Of a DNA stretch of 64,000 bases, positions 1-8,785 are shown piece after piece (positions within the stretch are counted from its first letter, which is position 1; every line of letters begins with the position of its first letter). This DNA is from Massilia varians (GTDB lineage: Bacteria > Pseudomonadota > Gammaproteobacteria > Burkholderiales > Burkholderiaceae_D). Position numbers and translations under genes: made by a program. The stretch is taken from positions 5,085,001-5,149,000 of the forward strand of contig NZ_AP026966.1 in the NCBI RefSeq assembly GCF_027923905.1, given 5' to 3'. Under the pieces are notes generated by a model. That model was not told the origin of the DNA, did no database searches, and saw nothing but the letters and a program-made list of their open reading frames with translations.

Positions 1-97
1 GGGGCGGCTGGCGGCGCGCGCCCAGGCCCTTGAGCTTGGCGCGGATCGCCAGGACGACCAGCCCGATCAGGAGGAGCCAGAAGATGACGCGGCTCAT
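1..97 (-). CDS. PP0621-like small membrane protein (N-terminal part, cut by window edge)
   Basis: About 32 N-terminal residues are visible, beginning MSRVIFWLLLIGLVVLAIRA: one hydrophobic segment followed by a basic stretch. The ATG overlaps the TGA of the upstream CcsA-like gene in an ATGA junction, so the two are translationally coupled. Small proteins of this shape (PP0621 family: an N-terminal membrane helix and a Cys-containing C-terminal half) commonly follow this membrane protein in betaproteobacteria, but the C-terminal half lies outside the window and cannot be checked. Confidence 0.6.
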   Translation of the reverse strand, partial: MSRVIFWLLLIGLVVLAIRAKLKGLGARRQPP

Positions 98-897
98 GCC
101 AGCCCCCGGTGCAGGACGACTTCGAGCACGAAGCGGCTGCCGACGTAGGCCAGCGCCAGCGTGGCGAAGCCCGCCAGCGTGAAGCGCAGCGCGGTCTTGC
201 CGCGCCAGCCCTGGAAACGGCGGCCGGCCAGCAGCGCCGCGAACAGCAGCCAGGACAGCAGCGCGAATACGCTCTTGTGGTCGAGGCGCAGGGCGCGGCC
301 GAACAGCTGTTCGGAGAACACCACGCCCGACAGCACGGTCAGGCTGAGCAGGATGAAGCCGATCCAGATCACGCGGAACAGCAGCTTTTCCATGGTCAGC
401 AGCGCCGGCAGCTGGTCCAGCGCGCTGCCCAGCCAGCCGCCGCCGGCGGCACGCGTGTGCAGGCGCGCCTCCTGCAGCGCCATCAGCACGGCGTGGAAGG
501 CGGCGATGGTGAGCGTGCTGTAGGCCAGCACCGCAACCAGGACGTGCCAGCCGAAGGCCGGCGTCTGGCCGTTCAGCGGCAGCAGGCTGCCGGGGAAGAC
601 CACCGGCAGCACGCTTGCGGCGACGGCGAAGGGCATGACCAGGCGGCGCATGCCGTCGAGGGCGAAATTGCGGTTTTCCAGCCAGTAGGCGGCCACCGAG
701 ACCCACAGGGCGCTCGAGAGCATGATGGCAAAGCCGACGCGCAGCCGGCCCGGCTCGGCCACGTCGAGTCCGAGCGCGGCGCCATGCACCGCCCAGGCCA
801 CGGCGGTGACGCCCGAGATGACGGCGCCCCGGCGCGACGGCAGCAGGGCGCACACCGCGTACAGCAGGGCCGCGGCGAGGAAGAGGGAATTCTGCAT
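94..897 (-). CDS. CcsA/HemX-like inner membrane protein (YpjD family)
   Basis: The 267-residue product is almost wholly hydrophobic, with about eight predicted membrane segments. It carries the family pattern of conserved histidines: H118 in a GWHVLVAVLAYS segment and H207 in a LDHKSVFALLSW segment, the positions where CcsA/HemX-type proteins bind or handle heme. Length fits the YpjD/HemX-like cytochrome c assembly family (about 265-280 aa). It is divergent from ffh, an arrangement I recall from many beta- and gammaproteobacteria. A direct role in cytochrome c maturation is not established for this branch, so the name is by family only. The start at MQNSLFLAAALLY places the first helix at the very N-terminus. 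Confidence 0.85.
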   Translation of the reverse strand: MQNSLFLAAALLYAVCALLPSRRGAVISGVTAVAWAVHGAALGLDVAEPGRLRVGFAIMLSSALWVSVAAYWLENRNFALDGMRRLVMPFAVAASVLPVVFPGSLLPLNGQTPAFGWHVLVAVLAYSTLTIAAFHAVLMALQEARLHTRAAGGGWLGSALDQLPALLTMEKLLFRVIWIGFILLSLTVLSGVVFSEQLFGRALRLDHKSVFALLSWLLFAALLAGRRFQGWRGKTALRFTLAGFATLALAYVGSRFVLEVVLHRGLA

Positions 898-1027
898 AAT
901 AAGAGTCTACACCATCGGGAAATGGCGGGGGCGGGCCCTGCCCCGCCCCTAAGGCATATTTAAGCGCTCATCCAGCGACGATCCGGTCGGGCAGGTAGAC
1001 TGCAATCATGGCCAATGAGTACGTGAT

Positions 1028-1048
1028 CTGTGATCGAACGCATCACAG
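1028..1048. promoter_or_regulatory. Perfect 7-bp inverted repeat in the ypjD-like/ffh divergent region
   Basis: The arms CTGTGAT and ATCACAG are separated by 7 nt. It lies about 110 nt upstream of the ffh start and 130 nt upstream of the divergent membrane protein gene. It resembles a dimeric regulator's operator, but no regulator can be named. Confidence 0.3.
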
Positions 1049-1105
1049 GTGACGAAAAACTGCGTTATATCGCTGCGGCGGTCGAACTCGGCGGCTGCCG
1101 CAAGG

Positions 1106-1111
1106 TAGAAT
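1106..1111 (+). promoter_or_regulatory. Candidate -10 hexamer for ffh
   Basis: TAGAAT lies about 50 nt upstream of the ffh ATG and fits a sigma70 -10 element at five of six positions. No convincing -35 is visible at 16-18 nt spacing, so this is a weak call. Confidence 0.35.
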
Positions 1112-1157
1112 GGCGGTTTGTCGAATGCGACGTGCTGTCTTATATAGTAGGTAGAAC

Positions 1158-2525
1158 ATGCTAGATAACCTTACCCAACGCCTAGCCAAGGTCGTCAAGA
1201 CGATGCGCGGCGAAGCGCGCCTCACCGAGGCGAACACCGCCGAGATGCTGCGCGAAGTGCGCATGGCCCTGCTCGAGGCCGACGTGGCGCTGCCGGCGGT
1301 GCGCGAATTCATCGCCAAAGTCAAAGAGAAAGCGCTGGGCGAAGAAGTCATCGGCTCGCTCAGCCCGGGCCAGGCCCTGGTCGGCGTGGTGCAGCGCGAG
1401 CTGGCCGCCCTGATGGGCGCCGACCTCGGCCCCGACGCCACCCAGCTGTCCTTCGCCCAGCAGCCGCCGGCGATCATCCTGATGGCCGGCCTGCAGGGTG
1501 TGGGTAAAACCACCACCACCGGCAAGCTCGCCAAGTACCTCAAGGAACAGAAGAAAAAGAAGGTCCTGACGGTGTCGGCCGACGTCTACCGTCCGGCCGC
1601 GATCGCGCAGCTGGAGTCCGTCACCAAGCAGGTCGGCGCCGACTTCTTCCCGTCCACCGCCAACGACAAGCCGGTCGACATCGCGCGTAACGCGCTGGAC
1701 TGGGCCAAGAAGCACTACCACGACGTCCTGATCATCGACACCGCTGGCCGCCTCGGCATCGACGAAGCGATGATGCAGGAGATCGCCGCGGTGCACGCGG
1801 CCGTCAATCCGGTCGAGACCCTGTTCGTGGTCGACGCCATGCTGGGCCAGGACGCGATCAACACCGCCAAGGCCTTCAACGACGCGCTGCCGCTTACCGG
1901 CGTGGTGCTGACCAAGCTCGATGGCGATTCGCGCGGCGGCGCCGCCCTGTCGGTGCGCCACGTGACCGGCAAGCCGATCAAGTTCGCCGGCGTGTCGGAA
2001 AAGCTGGACGGCCTGGAAGCCTTCGATCCGACGCGCATGGCCAACCGCGTGCTGGGCATGGGCGACATCCTGGCGCTGGTCGAAGAAGCGCGCAAGGGCG
2101 TCGATGCCGAGGCCGCGACCGAGCTGGCCAACAAGATCAAGGGCGGCGGCAAGTTCGACATGAACGACTTCAAGGCCCAGCTGACCCAGATGAAGAAGAT
2201 GGGCGGCATGTCCGGCCTGCTCGATAAACTGCCGGCCCAGTTCCAGCAGGCAGCAAGCGGCGCCAACATGGACCAGGCCGAAAAGCAGGTGCGCCGCATG
2301 GTCGGCATCATCGATTCGATGACGCCGCAGGAGCGCGCCAAGCCGGACCTGATCAAGGCCAACCGCAAGCGCCGCATCGCGGCCGGCGCCGGCGTGCAGG
2401 TGCAGGAAGTGAACCGCATGCTGAACCAGTACGACCAGATGCAGACCATGATGAAGAAGCTCAAAGGCGGCGGCTTGATGAAGATGATGCGCGGGATGAA
2501 GGGCATGATGCCCGGCCTGCGCTGA
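1158..2525 (+). CDS. ffh: Signal recognition particle protein Ffh
   Basis: This is the 455-residue GTPase subunit of the bacterial signal recognition particle, which with 4.5S RNA delivers nascent membrane proteins to FtsY. The N domain spans about residues 1-95. The G domain has the P-loop GLQGVGKT at 111-118, DTAGR at 194-198 and TKLDGD at 252-257. The C-terminal M domain is strikingly methionine-rich (MQTMMKKLKGGGLMKMMRGMKGMM), the signal-peptide and RNA binding surface. Length matches the family (about 450-460 aa). It is a single gene with its own terminator downstream. The ATG at 1158 agrees with the usual MLDNLTQRL start. Confidence 0.98.
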   Translation: MLDNLTQRLAKVVKTMRGEARLTEANTAEMLREVRMALLEADVALPAVREFIAKVKEKALGEEVIGSLSPGQALVGVVQRELAALMGADLGPDATQLSFAQQPPAIILMAGLQGVGKTTTTGKLAKYLKEQKKKKVLTVSADVYRPAAIAQLESVTKQVGADFFPSTANDKPVDIARNALDWAKKHYHDVLIIDTAGRLGIDEAMMQEIAAVHAAVNPVETLFVVDAMLGQDAINTAKAFNDALPLTGVVLTKLDGDSRGGAALSVRHVTGKPIKFAGVSEKLDGLEAFDPTRMANRVLGMGDILALVEEARKGVDAEAATELANKIKGGGKFDMNDFKAQLTQMKKMGGMSGLLDKLPAQFQQAASGANMDQAEKQVRRMVGIIDSMTPQERAKPDLIKANRKRRIAAGAGVQVQEVNRMLNQYDQMQTMMKKLKGGGLMKMMRGMKGMMPGLR

Positions 2526-2543
2526 GCGTCCGGCGATTCCCGG

Positions 2544-2578
2544 AAAACCGCGCAGACACGGGCTTTGCGCGGTTTTTT
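2544..2578 (+). terminator. Rho-independent terminator after ffh
   Basis: A ten-base stem AAAACCGCGC / GCGCGGTTTT closes a 13-nt loop and runs into a T tract, 18 nt after the ffh stop codon. Confidence 0.85.
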
Positions 2579-2757
2579 ACATTCCGGCACGCGTTTTTTT
2601 CATTTGCGGATGCCCTAGTGTGCGATAGCTCGCATATCGGGGCTTACAAGAATGAAAAAATTTCGAAAAAGACTTGCATGAACAGTAAAAGGCCACCAAT
2701 ATAAGCCGGTGCGTCAATAACGCAACTTTCCCTGTGATCGTTTTAGGAGGCTCGAAG

Positions 2758-3132
2758 ATGGCAACAGCCAAAAAATCCACCGCAGCGCCAGCCAAGCCAG
2801 CCGCCAAGCCGGCAGCAGCGGCCAAGCCTGCAGCAAAAAAAGCAGCTCCAGCAAAAGCAGCAGCGAAGCCGGCCGCGGCACGCAAGCCGAACGCCGCTTT
2901 CATGAAAGAGATGACGCCGTCGGGCGAACTGGCAGCAGTGGTCGGCAACAAGCCGCTGCCACGCACCGAAGTCACCAAGAAGGTCTGGGACTACATCAAG
3001 GCACAGAACCTGCAAGACGAATCGAACCGCCGCATGATCAATGCCGACGACAAGCTGAAGGCTGTCTTCGGCGGCAAGGCGCAGGTCTCGATGTTCGAAA
3101 TGACCAAGCTCATTTCGGACCACCTGAAGTAA
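2758..3132 (+). CDS. SWIB/MDM2-domain protein with Lys/Ala/Pro-rich tail
   Basis: The 124-residue protein has two parts. Residues 1 to about 50 are low-complexity Ala/Lys/Pro with repeated KPAA and KKAAP units, like a histone H1 tail. Residues 51-124 form a SWIB/MDM2 domain (KPLPRTEVTKKVWDYIK, then a C-terminal MFEMTKLISDHLK). A near-perfect ribosome site AGGAGG at 2745-2750 fixes the ATG at 2758; an in-frame ATG at 2734 has no such site. SWIB domains are best known from eukaryotic chromatin remodelers and occur in chlamydiae and many proteobacteria, where they are presumed DNA-associated. The strong ribosome site suggests high expression. DNA binding is inferred from the basic tail. Confidence 0.9.
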   Translation: MATAKKSTAAPAKPAAKPAAAAKPAAKKAAPAKAAAKPAAARKPNAAFMKEMTPSGELAAVVGNKPLPRTEVTKKVWDYIKAQNLQDESNRRMINADDKLKAVFGGKAQVSMFEMTKLISDHLK

Positions 3133-3165
3133 GCACTGGCCGGCTGTCCAGTAGCCTTGCAAATG

Positions 3166-3193
3166 AAAGCCCCGGGAGACCGGGGCTTTTTGT
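3166..3193 (+). terminator. Rho-independent terminator after the SWIB gene
   Basis: A perfect stem AAAGCCCCGG / CCGGGGCTTT with a GAGA loop, followed by a T-rich tail, lies 34 nt after the SWIB stop codon. Confidence 0.9.
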
Positions 3194-3206
3194 TTGGATG
3201 CGCATC

Positions 3207-3315
3207 GTAGGGTGGGCGGCTTGGCCGTCCGCGCGTTCGACTGACCGACGCTTGTACGCGCCGCATCTATTCACATACGGTTTGAACGCGCGGCCGGCAT
3301 AGCCGGCCACCCTAC
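3207..3315. repeat. Two-hairpin dispersed repeat, copy 1
   Basis: It begins GTAGGGTGGGCGGC and ends GGCCACCCTAC. The two end units (3207-3240 and 3282-3315) are inverted relative to each other, and each folds into its own hairpin (GGCGGC/GTCCGC and GCCGGC/GCCGGC). The inner edges carry CGCGTTCGA and TTGAACGCG. It sits between the convergent SWIB and alkaline phosphatase genes, two bases before the phosphatase stop codon. Related copies are at 19521-19630, 35811-35940 and 56730-56836. The layout is that of a BIME/REP pair. Confidence 0.85.
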
Positions 3316-3317
3316 AT

Positions 3318-4688
3318 TCACAGGCCTGCCGCTGCCTTCATCAGGTGGAACACCTGGGTGTTCTCCATCGTCCCCTTGAACGGCGCCGAGCCCGCGCCGG
3401 TGGCGTACAGCTTCACGTCGCCGCCGCCGTGCGATTCGTACACGGTGCGCACGCCGGCTTCCTGCCGGTACTCGTCGCCCTGGGCCACCGCGCTGTCGAC
3501 GTCGGCGCGCACGTCCGGACGCACCTTGCCGTTGCCGAACAGGAGCGCGGTGAAGGTCTTGCCGTCGGCGTCCTTCTTCGGCTCGCCTCTGGCGTAGTCG
3601 TGCACGATGTCCAGCACCTTGCTGCCGCGCTTCGGATAGCCGCTCAGGACCATCGTGTGGTCATGGTCGGCGGTCACGACGATCAGTGTGTTCTCCAGCC
3701 CCGGATCGATCTCGCGCATGCGGTCGATCGCGGCCTGGATCGCCTCGTCGAAGGCCACCGTGTCGGCCAGCGCGTTCTTGGCATTGGTGTCGTGCAGCGC
3801 ATGGTCGATCTTGCCGCCTTCGACCATCAGGAAGAAGCCGTCCGGGTCTTTCGACAGCAGCTCGATTGCCTTCAGGGCCATCTCGCTCAGGGTCGGCTGC
3901 TCCGCGCGGCGCGCCAGCGAATAGTCCATGTGGGTGTCGGCGCTGTAGATGCCGACGAACTTGCGGCCCGGGCGCGCCGACATCATGTCGGCGCGGGTCT
4001 TGCCCACCGCGTAGCCCTGCGCCGCGAACTCCGCCATCAGGTCGCGCCCGTCCGCGCGGCCTTTCGGGTTGGCGGCCTTGTCGAAGGGCGTGAAGTGGTG
4101 GCGCCCGCCGCCCATCAGGACGTCGACGCCGTCGCCCAGCGCGCGGTTGTAACCCTCGCCGCCCGGCACGATCTGGCGCGCGATGGCGTAGGCCGCGTCG
4201 CGGTGGCAGACATGCGAGAAAGTCGAGGCCGGCGTGGCGTGGGTCAGCTCGGTGGTGGTCACCGCGCCCACCGATTTGCCGCGGGCCTTGGCCAGCTCCA
4301 GGATGGTCGGCACGATCACGCCGTCGTTCGGCGCGCACTTGTCGATCGTGCGGTTGCCGTTGGCGTCCTTCTCGGGATCGATGGCGCGCGCATCCTTGAT
4401 CGAGATGCCGTCCTGGTTGATCTTCACGCCGGTCATGTAGGCGCCCATCGAGGGCGCGCTGTCGGTGGTCTGGAAGTCGTTCGAATAGGTCTTGATGCGC
4501 GCGGTGCGCTCCAGGCGTTCGAAGTTCAGCAGGCCGTCCTCGCCGTGCTTGAAGATGCGCGCGGCGCTGATGGTGGTCGGGCCCATGCCGTCGCCGAGGA
4601 AGAAGATGATGTTCTTGGCCTGCGGCGCGGCCATCGCGCAGCTGCTTGCCAGGCTGGCGGCGAGCAGGAAGTTGAGTCGTTTGTTCAT
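3318..4688 (-). CDS. Alkaline phosphatase, periplasmic, PhoA family
   Basis: The 456-residue protein has a Sec signal peptide ending near AMA-APQ (about residue 21), so it acts in the periplasm or outside the cell. It hydrolyses phosphate monoesters with two zinc ions and one magnesium. Visible family motifs are GDGMG with D33 as metal ligand, TTDSAPSMG with S77 as the phosphorylated nucleophile, MVEGGKIDHALH, TADHDHT and a C-terminal HGGGDV. It is 19 nt downstream of a second phosphatase gene in the same orientation, so the two are probably co-transcribed and arose by duplication. No Pho box is obvious to me. Confidence 0.93.
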   Translation of the reverse strand: MNKRLNFLLAASLASSCAMAAPQAKNIIFFLGDGMGPTTISAARIFKHGEDGLLNFERLERTARIKTYSNDFQTTDSAPSMGAYMTGVKINQDGISIKDARAIDPEKDANGNRTIDKCAPNDGVIVPTILELAKARGKSVGAVTTTELTHATPASTFSHVCHRDAAYAIARQIVPGGEGYNRALGDGVDVLMGGGRHHFTPFDKAANPKGRADGRDLMAEFAAQGYAVGKTRADMMSARPGRKFVGIYSADTHMDYSLARRAEQPTLSEMALKAIELLSKDPDGFFLMVEGGKIDHALHDTNAKNALADTVAFDEAIQAAIDRMREIDPGLENTLIVVTADHDHTMVLSGYPKRGSKVLDIVHDYARGEPKKDADGKTFTALLFGNGKVRPDVRADVDSAVAQGDEYRQEAGVRTVYESHGGGDVKLYATGAGSAPFKGTMENTQVFHLMKAAAGL

Positions 4689-4707
4689 GGGTAGGTTCCT
4701 TGTCCGC

Positions 4708-6162
4708 TTACAGGCCGGCGGCCGTCTTGATCAGGCCGAAGACACGGGTATTGTCGATGGTCCCGCGGAAGAGTTCCGCGCCGGCGCCGGCGGCGCCCAG
4801 GTAGACGTCGGTGCCGCCATGGGTTTCGGCTCCGGTGCGCGTGCGCACCACCGCTTCCTGGTGGTAGTCGTCGCGCGTCACGATCTCGTCGGTGAGCGCG
4901 GGCTGGCTGGAGCGCGGACCGTTGGTGCGGTTCTCGCCGGTGCCGAAGCCGATGATGGTGAAGGGGCGGCCTTCCTTGTCCAGCTTGGGGCTGCCGTCGA
5001 GGTTGCGCACCAGGCCGAGCACGCCCGGATTGGTCGGCGTGGTCTTGCCGGTGCGGACCGTGTAGCCGTTCAGGAGCAGCGTGTGGTCATGGTCGGCGGT
5101 GGCGACGATCAGGGTGTTCTTCAGGCCCGGGTCCAGCTGCTCCATCTTCTCCAGCGCGGCCTGCATGGCGTCGTTGTAGGACACGGTTTCCTGCAGCGCG
5201 CGCTTGGCCAGCGTGGCATGCAGCGCATGGTCGATCAGGCCGCCCTCCACCACCAGGAAGAAGCCCTTGCCCTGCGCGCCCGCATGCGGCGCCAGCAGGT
5301 CGATGGCCTTGCGTGTCATCTCGGTCAGGCTCGGCTGCTTGGCCGGGTCGCGAGTAGCGTCGTAGTCCATGTGGTTCGGCGCGAACAGGCCGATGGCCGG
5401 CTGCCGTGCATCGAGGGCGAGCGCCTTGAAGCTTGCGCTGTCGCGGGCGACGCGGAAGCCCTGCGCCTGCATTTCGGCCAGCAAGTCGCGGTTGTCGGCG
5501 CGCTTGCCGCCGCTTGCGAAGGGGGTGAAGAACTGGGCGCCGCCGCCGAACATCACGTCCAGGCCGCGCGCTCCGAGCGCCGGATTGTAGCCGGCGCCGC
5601 CCGGCACCAGCATGGCCGCGAAATCGGTCTCGAGCTTGCGGTGGCAGCCATGGCCATACGCGGACGCGGGGGTGGCGTCGGTGACGCTGGTGTTGGTGAC
5701 CACGCCCAGCGCCATGCCGCGCTTGCGCGCCAGTTCCAGCAGCGTGGTGGCGGGCGAGCCGCCCTCGCACTTGCTGACCAGGGCATTGCCGTTGGCGTCC
5801 TTGCCTGGCGCGACCGAGCGGGTGCCGAAGGACATCGAGATCACGCCGTTGTTGTGCTTCACGCCGGTCATGTAGGCTGCCATGCCGGCGGCGCTGTCGG
5901 TGACCATGGCGTCGTTCGAGAAGGTCTTCACGAAGGCCGACTCGGGCAGGCGGTCGATGGTGAGTTCGCCCGCTTCGCCGGCGTGGAAGATGCGCGCGGC
6001 GGTGAGGGTGTTCAGGCCCATGCCGTCGCCGAGGAAGAAGATCACGTTCCTGGCGCGCTCTTCGGCCTGGGTGTGCGCGGGGACTTGGGAGGCTGGCGGC
6101 ACGGCCGCGCAGCCGGCCAGCGCGGCGATGAGGACAGCGCCGGCAAGGGTGGACAATCGCAT
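4708..6162 (-). CDS. Alkaline phosphatase lipoprotein, PhoA family
   Basis: This 484-residue paralogue of the neighbouring phosphatase keeps GDGMG (D46), VTDSAAGM with nucleophile S90, VVEGGLIDHALH, TADHDHT and a C-terminal ETHGGTDV. Its N-terminus MRLSTLAGAVLIAALAGC is a lipoprotein signal with lipobox LAGC and acylated Cys18, so this copy should be membrane-anchored while its partner is soluble. I chose the ATG at 6162, which puts the lipobox at residue 18 and has AGAGG a few bases upstream; a start 13 codons earlier would bury the signal peptide. It is the first gene of the pair. Confidence 0.93.
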   Translation of the reverse strand: MRLSTLAGAVLIAALAGCAAVPPASQVPAHTQAEERARNVIFFLGDGMGLNTLTAARIFHAGEAGELTIDRLPESAFVKTFSNDAMVTDSAAGMAAYMTGVKHNNGVISMSFGTRSVAPGKDANGNALVSKCEGGSPATTLLELARKRGMALGVVTNTSVTDATPASAYGHGCHRKLETDFAAMLVPGGAGYNPALGARGLDVMFGGGAQFFTPFASGGKRADNRDLLAEMQAQGFRVARDSASFKALALDARQPAIGLFAPNHMDYDATRDPAKQPSLTEMTRKAIDLLAPHAGAQGKGFFLVVEGGLIDHALHATLAKRALQETVSYNDAMQAALEKMEQLDPGLKNTLIVATADHDHTLLLNGYTVRTGKTTPTNPGVLGLVRNLDGSPKLDKEGRPFTIIGFGTGENRTNGPRSSQPALTDEIVTRDDYHQEAVVRTRTGAETHGGTDVYLGAAGAGAELFRGTIDNTRVFGLIKTAAGL

Positions 6163-6240
6163 GAGGACCTCTACGTCTGGAAAGCGCAGAGTGTAATGCA
6201 TTATGGCAGCTGGAATTGTTGCGGGATTGTTAGCAGGGCA

Positions 6241-6864
6241 TTATCCGTGCTTGAATTCCCACTTCTTCCACGCCGCCAGCACCGCGTTCGGGTACTGCGG
6301 CTTGCCGCGGCTGCCGTTGTAGCGGCCGAGCGCGAGATACAGGTTGCCCTTCTCCATGTCGATGTACATGCGCAGGATCGAGCAGCCGTAGCGCAGGTTG
6401 GTCTGCATGTGGAACAGCTTGCGGCGGTCGCTGTCGCCGATCACGCGGGTCCAGAACGGCATCACCTGCATGTAGCCGCGCGCGCCGGCGATCGAGATCG
6501 CGTACTTGCGGTAGGCCGACTCCACGTGGATCAGGCCCAGCACCAGCCCCGGATCGAGGCCGGCGCGGGTCGATTCGTACCAGACCGATTCGAGGAATTC
6601 CGTGCGCGACGAGGCATCCGGGATACGCTTGGCGAGCCGGCGCGACATCTCGTCGAACCAGGCCCGGTAGCGCGCCCGCGCCTGCTCGTCGCGCAGCACC
6701 GGCTTCGGTGGGCGGCCGTCGTTGATGGCGTTGGCCAGGGCGAGGCGGACCGAGTCGGCCAGCGCTTCTTCCTTCTGGTTGCCGGCATGCGCCGCGCCGG
6801 CAAGCAGCAGCGCGCCGGCGAACAGCGCACTGCCCGCGAAGGGGAACAGCGTCGCCAGGCTCAC
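6241..6864 (-). CDS. Exported lytic transglycosylase (SLT domain)
   Basis: The 207-residue product cleaves the MurNAc-GlcNAc bond of peptidoglycan, forming 1,6-anhydro-muropeptides. A signal peptide ends at AAHA-G (about residue 27). The SLT fold follows at about 95-200, with catalytic Glu115 in [14 protein letters not shown], then [12 protein letters not shown] and [15 protein letters not shown]. The start is GTG at 6864, forming a GTGA overlap with the TGA of proS, so translation is coupled to proS. An upstream ATG in the same frame exists only inside proS and would remove the signal peptide. A transglycosylase behind proS is an order I recall from related betaproteobacteria. Confidence 0.88.
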   Translation of the reverse strand: MSLATLFPFAGSALFAGALLLAGAAHAGNQKEEALADSVRLALANAINDGRPPKPVLRDEQARARYRAWFDEMSRRLAKRIPDASSRTEFLESVWYESTRAGLDPGLVLGLIHVESAYRKYAISIAGARGYMQVMPFWTRVIGDSDRRKLFHMQTNLRYGCSILRMYIDMEKGNLYLALGRYNGSRGKPQYPNAVLAAWKKWEFKHG

Positions 6865-8579
6865 TTGCCCAACTTGCCCTTGATGAAGGCGACCATGCCG
6901 TCGACCGGCACGCTGGTGGCGGCTTCGTCGCGGCGGCCCTGGTATTCCAGGTTCCCTTCCTTGAGGCCGCGCTCGCCGATCACGACGCGGTGCGGCACGC
7001 CGATCAGTTCCCAGTCGGCGAACATCGCGCCCGGACGCAGGCCGCGGTCGTCGACGATGACGTCGATGCCGGCCGCCTGCAGTGCGGCGTACAGCTGCTC
7101 GGTTTGTTCCTTGACCATCTCGCTGCGGTCCAGGCCCATCGGGCACAGCACCAGCTCGAACGGGGCGATCGCATCCGGCCAGATGATGCCCTTGTCGTCG
7201 TAGTTCTGCTCGATCGCCGCGCCCAGGATGCGGGTCACGCCGATGCCGTAGCAGCCCATCTGCAGCGGGGCCGGCTTGCCGGCTTCGTCCAGGAAGGTGG
7301 CGTCCATCGCTTCCGAATAGGCAGTGCCGAGCTGGAACACGTGGCCCACTTCGATGCCGCGCTCGATCGCCAGCACGCCCTTGCCGTCCGGCGAAGGATC
7401 GCCTTCGACCACGTTGCGCAGGTCGGCAACGAGCGGCTCGGCGCAGTCGCGGCCCCAGTTGGCGCCGACGTAGTGGTAGTCGGCTTCATTGGCGCCGCAG
7501 ACGAAGTCGGCCATGGTGGCGACGCTGCGGTCGGCCACCACGGTGACCGGCTGTTTCGTGCCGATCGGGCCGAGGTAGCCCGGCACGGTGCCGTACACTT
7601 CCTGGATCTCGGCTTCGGTCGAGAAGCGGAATTCCTTCAGGCCCGGCACCTTGTTCACCTTGATCTCGTTGAGCTCGTGGTCGGCGCGCAGCAGCAGCAG
7701 GAAGTAGGTCTTCTGGCCTTCGTTGTCGACCGTGAGGGCGATGCTCTTGACGTGGCGCTGCAGCGGGATGTTCAGGAGTTCGGCCACGGCTTCGCATTTG
7801 GTCTTGCCCGGGGTCGAGGTCTTGACCAGTTCTTGCGTGCTTGCCGCGCGCTCGCCGCCGGCCAGGGCTTCGGCCGCTTCGATGTTGGCGGCGTAGTCGG
7901 AATCGGGGCAGTACACCAGCGCGTCTTCGCCGGTGCTGGCGATGACGTGGAATTCATGCGAGCCGGTGCCGCCGATGGCGCCGTTGTCGGCCGCCACCGC
8001 GCGGAACTTCAGGCCGAAGCGCGTGAAGATCTTGGTATAGGCGTCGAACATGGTGGCGTAGGACTTCTGCATGCCCTCGACGTCGCGGTCGAAGGAATAC
8101 GCATCCTTCATCGTGAACTCGCGGCCGCGCATCAGGCCGAAGCGCGGACGGCGCTCGTCGCGGAACTTGGTCTGGATGTGATAGAAGTTGATCGGCAGCT
8201 GGCGGTAGGACTTGAGCTCGCTGCGCACGACGTCGGTAACGACTTCTTCCGAGGTCGGCTGGATGGCGAACTCGCGGCCATGGCGGTCTTTCACCCGCAT
8301 CAGCTCCGGGCCCATCTTGTCCCAGCGGCCCGTCTCCTGCCACAGTTCGGCCGGCTGTACCAGCGGCATCAGCAGTTCGATCGCGCCTGCCTTGTTCATC
8401 TCTTCGCGGATGATGTTCTCGACCTTGCGGATGATGCGCAGGCCGGTCGGCATGTAGGTGTAGATGCCCGAGCCGAGGCGCTTGATCATCCCGGCGCGCA
8501 TCATCAACTGGTGGCTGACGATTTCCGCGTCAGAAGGCGCTTCTTTAAGCGTAGAAATAAAAAATCGTGAGGCGCGCAT
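6861..8579 (-). CDS. proS: Prolyl-tRNA synthetase (bacterial type with editing domain)
   Basis: The 572-residue class II synthetase charges tRNA-Pro. Class II motif 2 is seen in [26 protein letters not shown] and motif 3 in [15 protein letters not shown]. Between them, about residues 225-390, is the long insertion (INS) domain that removes misactivated alanine, as expected for the E. coli-like form. The C-terminal anticodon-binding domain contains [22 protein letters not shown]. Length equals the E. coli protein. It is the first gene of a two-gene unit with the transglycosylase. Confidence 0.98.
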   Translation of the reverse strand: MRASRFFISTLKEAPSDAEIVSHQLMMRAGMIKRLGSGIYTYMPTGLRIIRKVENIIREEMNKAGAIELLMPLVQPAELWQETGRWDKMGPELMRVKDRHGREFAIQPTSEEVVTDVVRSELKSYRQLPINFYHIQTKFRDERRPRFGLMRGREFTMKDAYSFDRDVEGMQKSYATMFDAYTKIFTRFGLKFRAVAADNGAIGGTGSHEFHVIASTGEDALVYCPDSDYAANIEAAEALAGGERAASTQELVKTSTPGKTKCEAVAELLNIPLQRHVKSIALTVDNEGQKTYFLLLLRADHELNEIKVNKVPGLKEFRFSTEAEIQEVYGTVPGYLGPIGTKQPVTVVADRSVATMADFVCGANEADYHYVGANWGRDCAEPLVADLRNVVEGDPSPDGKGVLAIERGIEVGHVFQLGTAYSEAMDATFLDEAGKPAPLQMGCYGIGVTRILGAAIEQNYDDKGIIWPDAIAPFELVLCPMGLDRSEMVKEQTEQLYAALQAAGIDVIVDDRGLRPGAMFADWELIGVPHRVVIGERGLKEGNLEYQGRRDEAATSVPVDGMVAFIKGKLGK

Positions 8580-8609
8580 ATCCGTGAATTCTTTTTAAAA
8601 AGAGAGGGT

Positions 8610-8615
8610 TATAAT
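8610..8615 (+). promoter_or_regulatory. Candidate -10 for rppH with a long leader
   Basis: A consensus TATAAT lies in the proS-rppH divergent region, about 170 nt upstream of the rppH start. No good -35 is visible. If used, it gives a leader of roughly 165 nt with no open frame that I recognise. The same A+T-rich stretch could also serve proS on the other strand. Confidence 0.45.
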
Positions 8616-8785
8616 CGACCTAATTTTAAAGGATTAGCTGGCTGATGCGTCCAATCTTTCTACAAAAGGGTCCGGAACAAGCAGAGCCTGTCCCATCGGC
8701 TATCCGCCGGAGGGGTGGGCAAACAAGGCACTGTGGATAAAAATATAAGGATCGTACGGCCGGCAGAAAGTTTCGAGGTGCACTT

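Noticed and set aside
1028..1048. CTGTGAT/ATCACAG as a CRP site
   Set aside because: A CRP site has TGTGA-N6-TCACA; here the spacing between these cores is 9, so the geometry is wrong.
4492..7203. A 903-codon open frame on the plus strand opposite the phosphatase, transglycosylase and proS genes
   Set aside because: It covers several real genes on the other strand and the translation shows no fold or motif.
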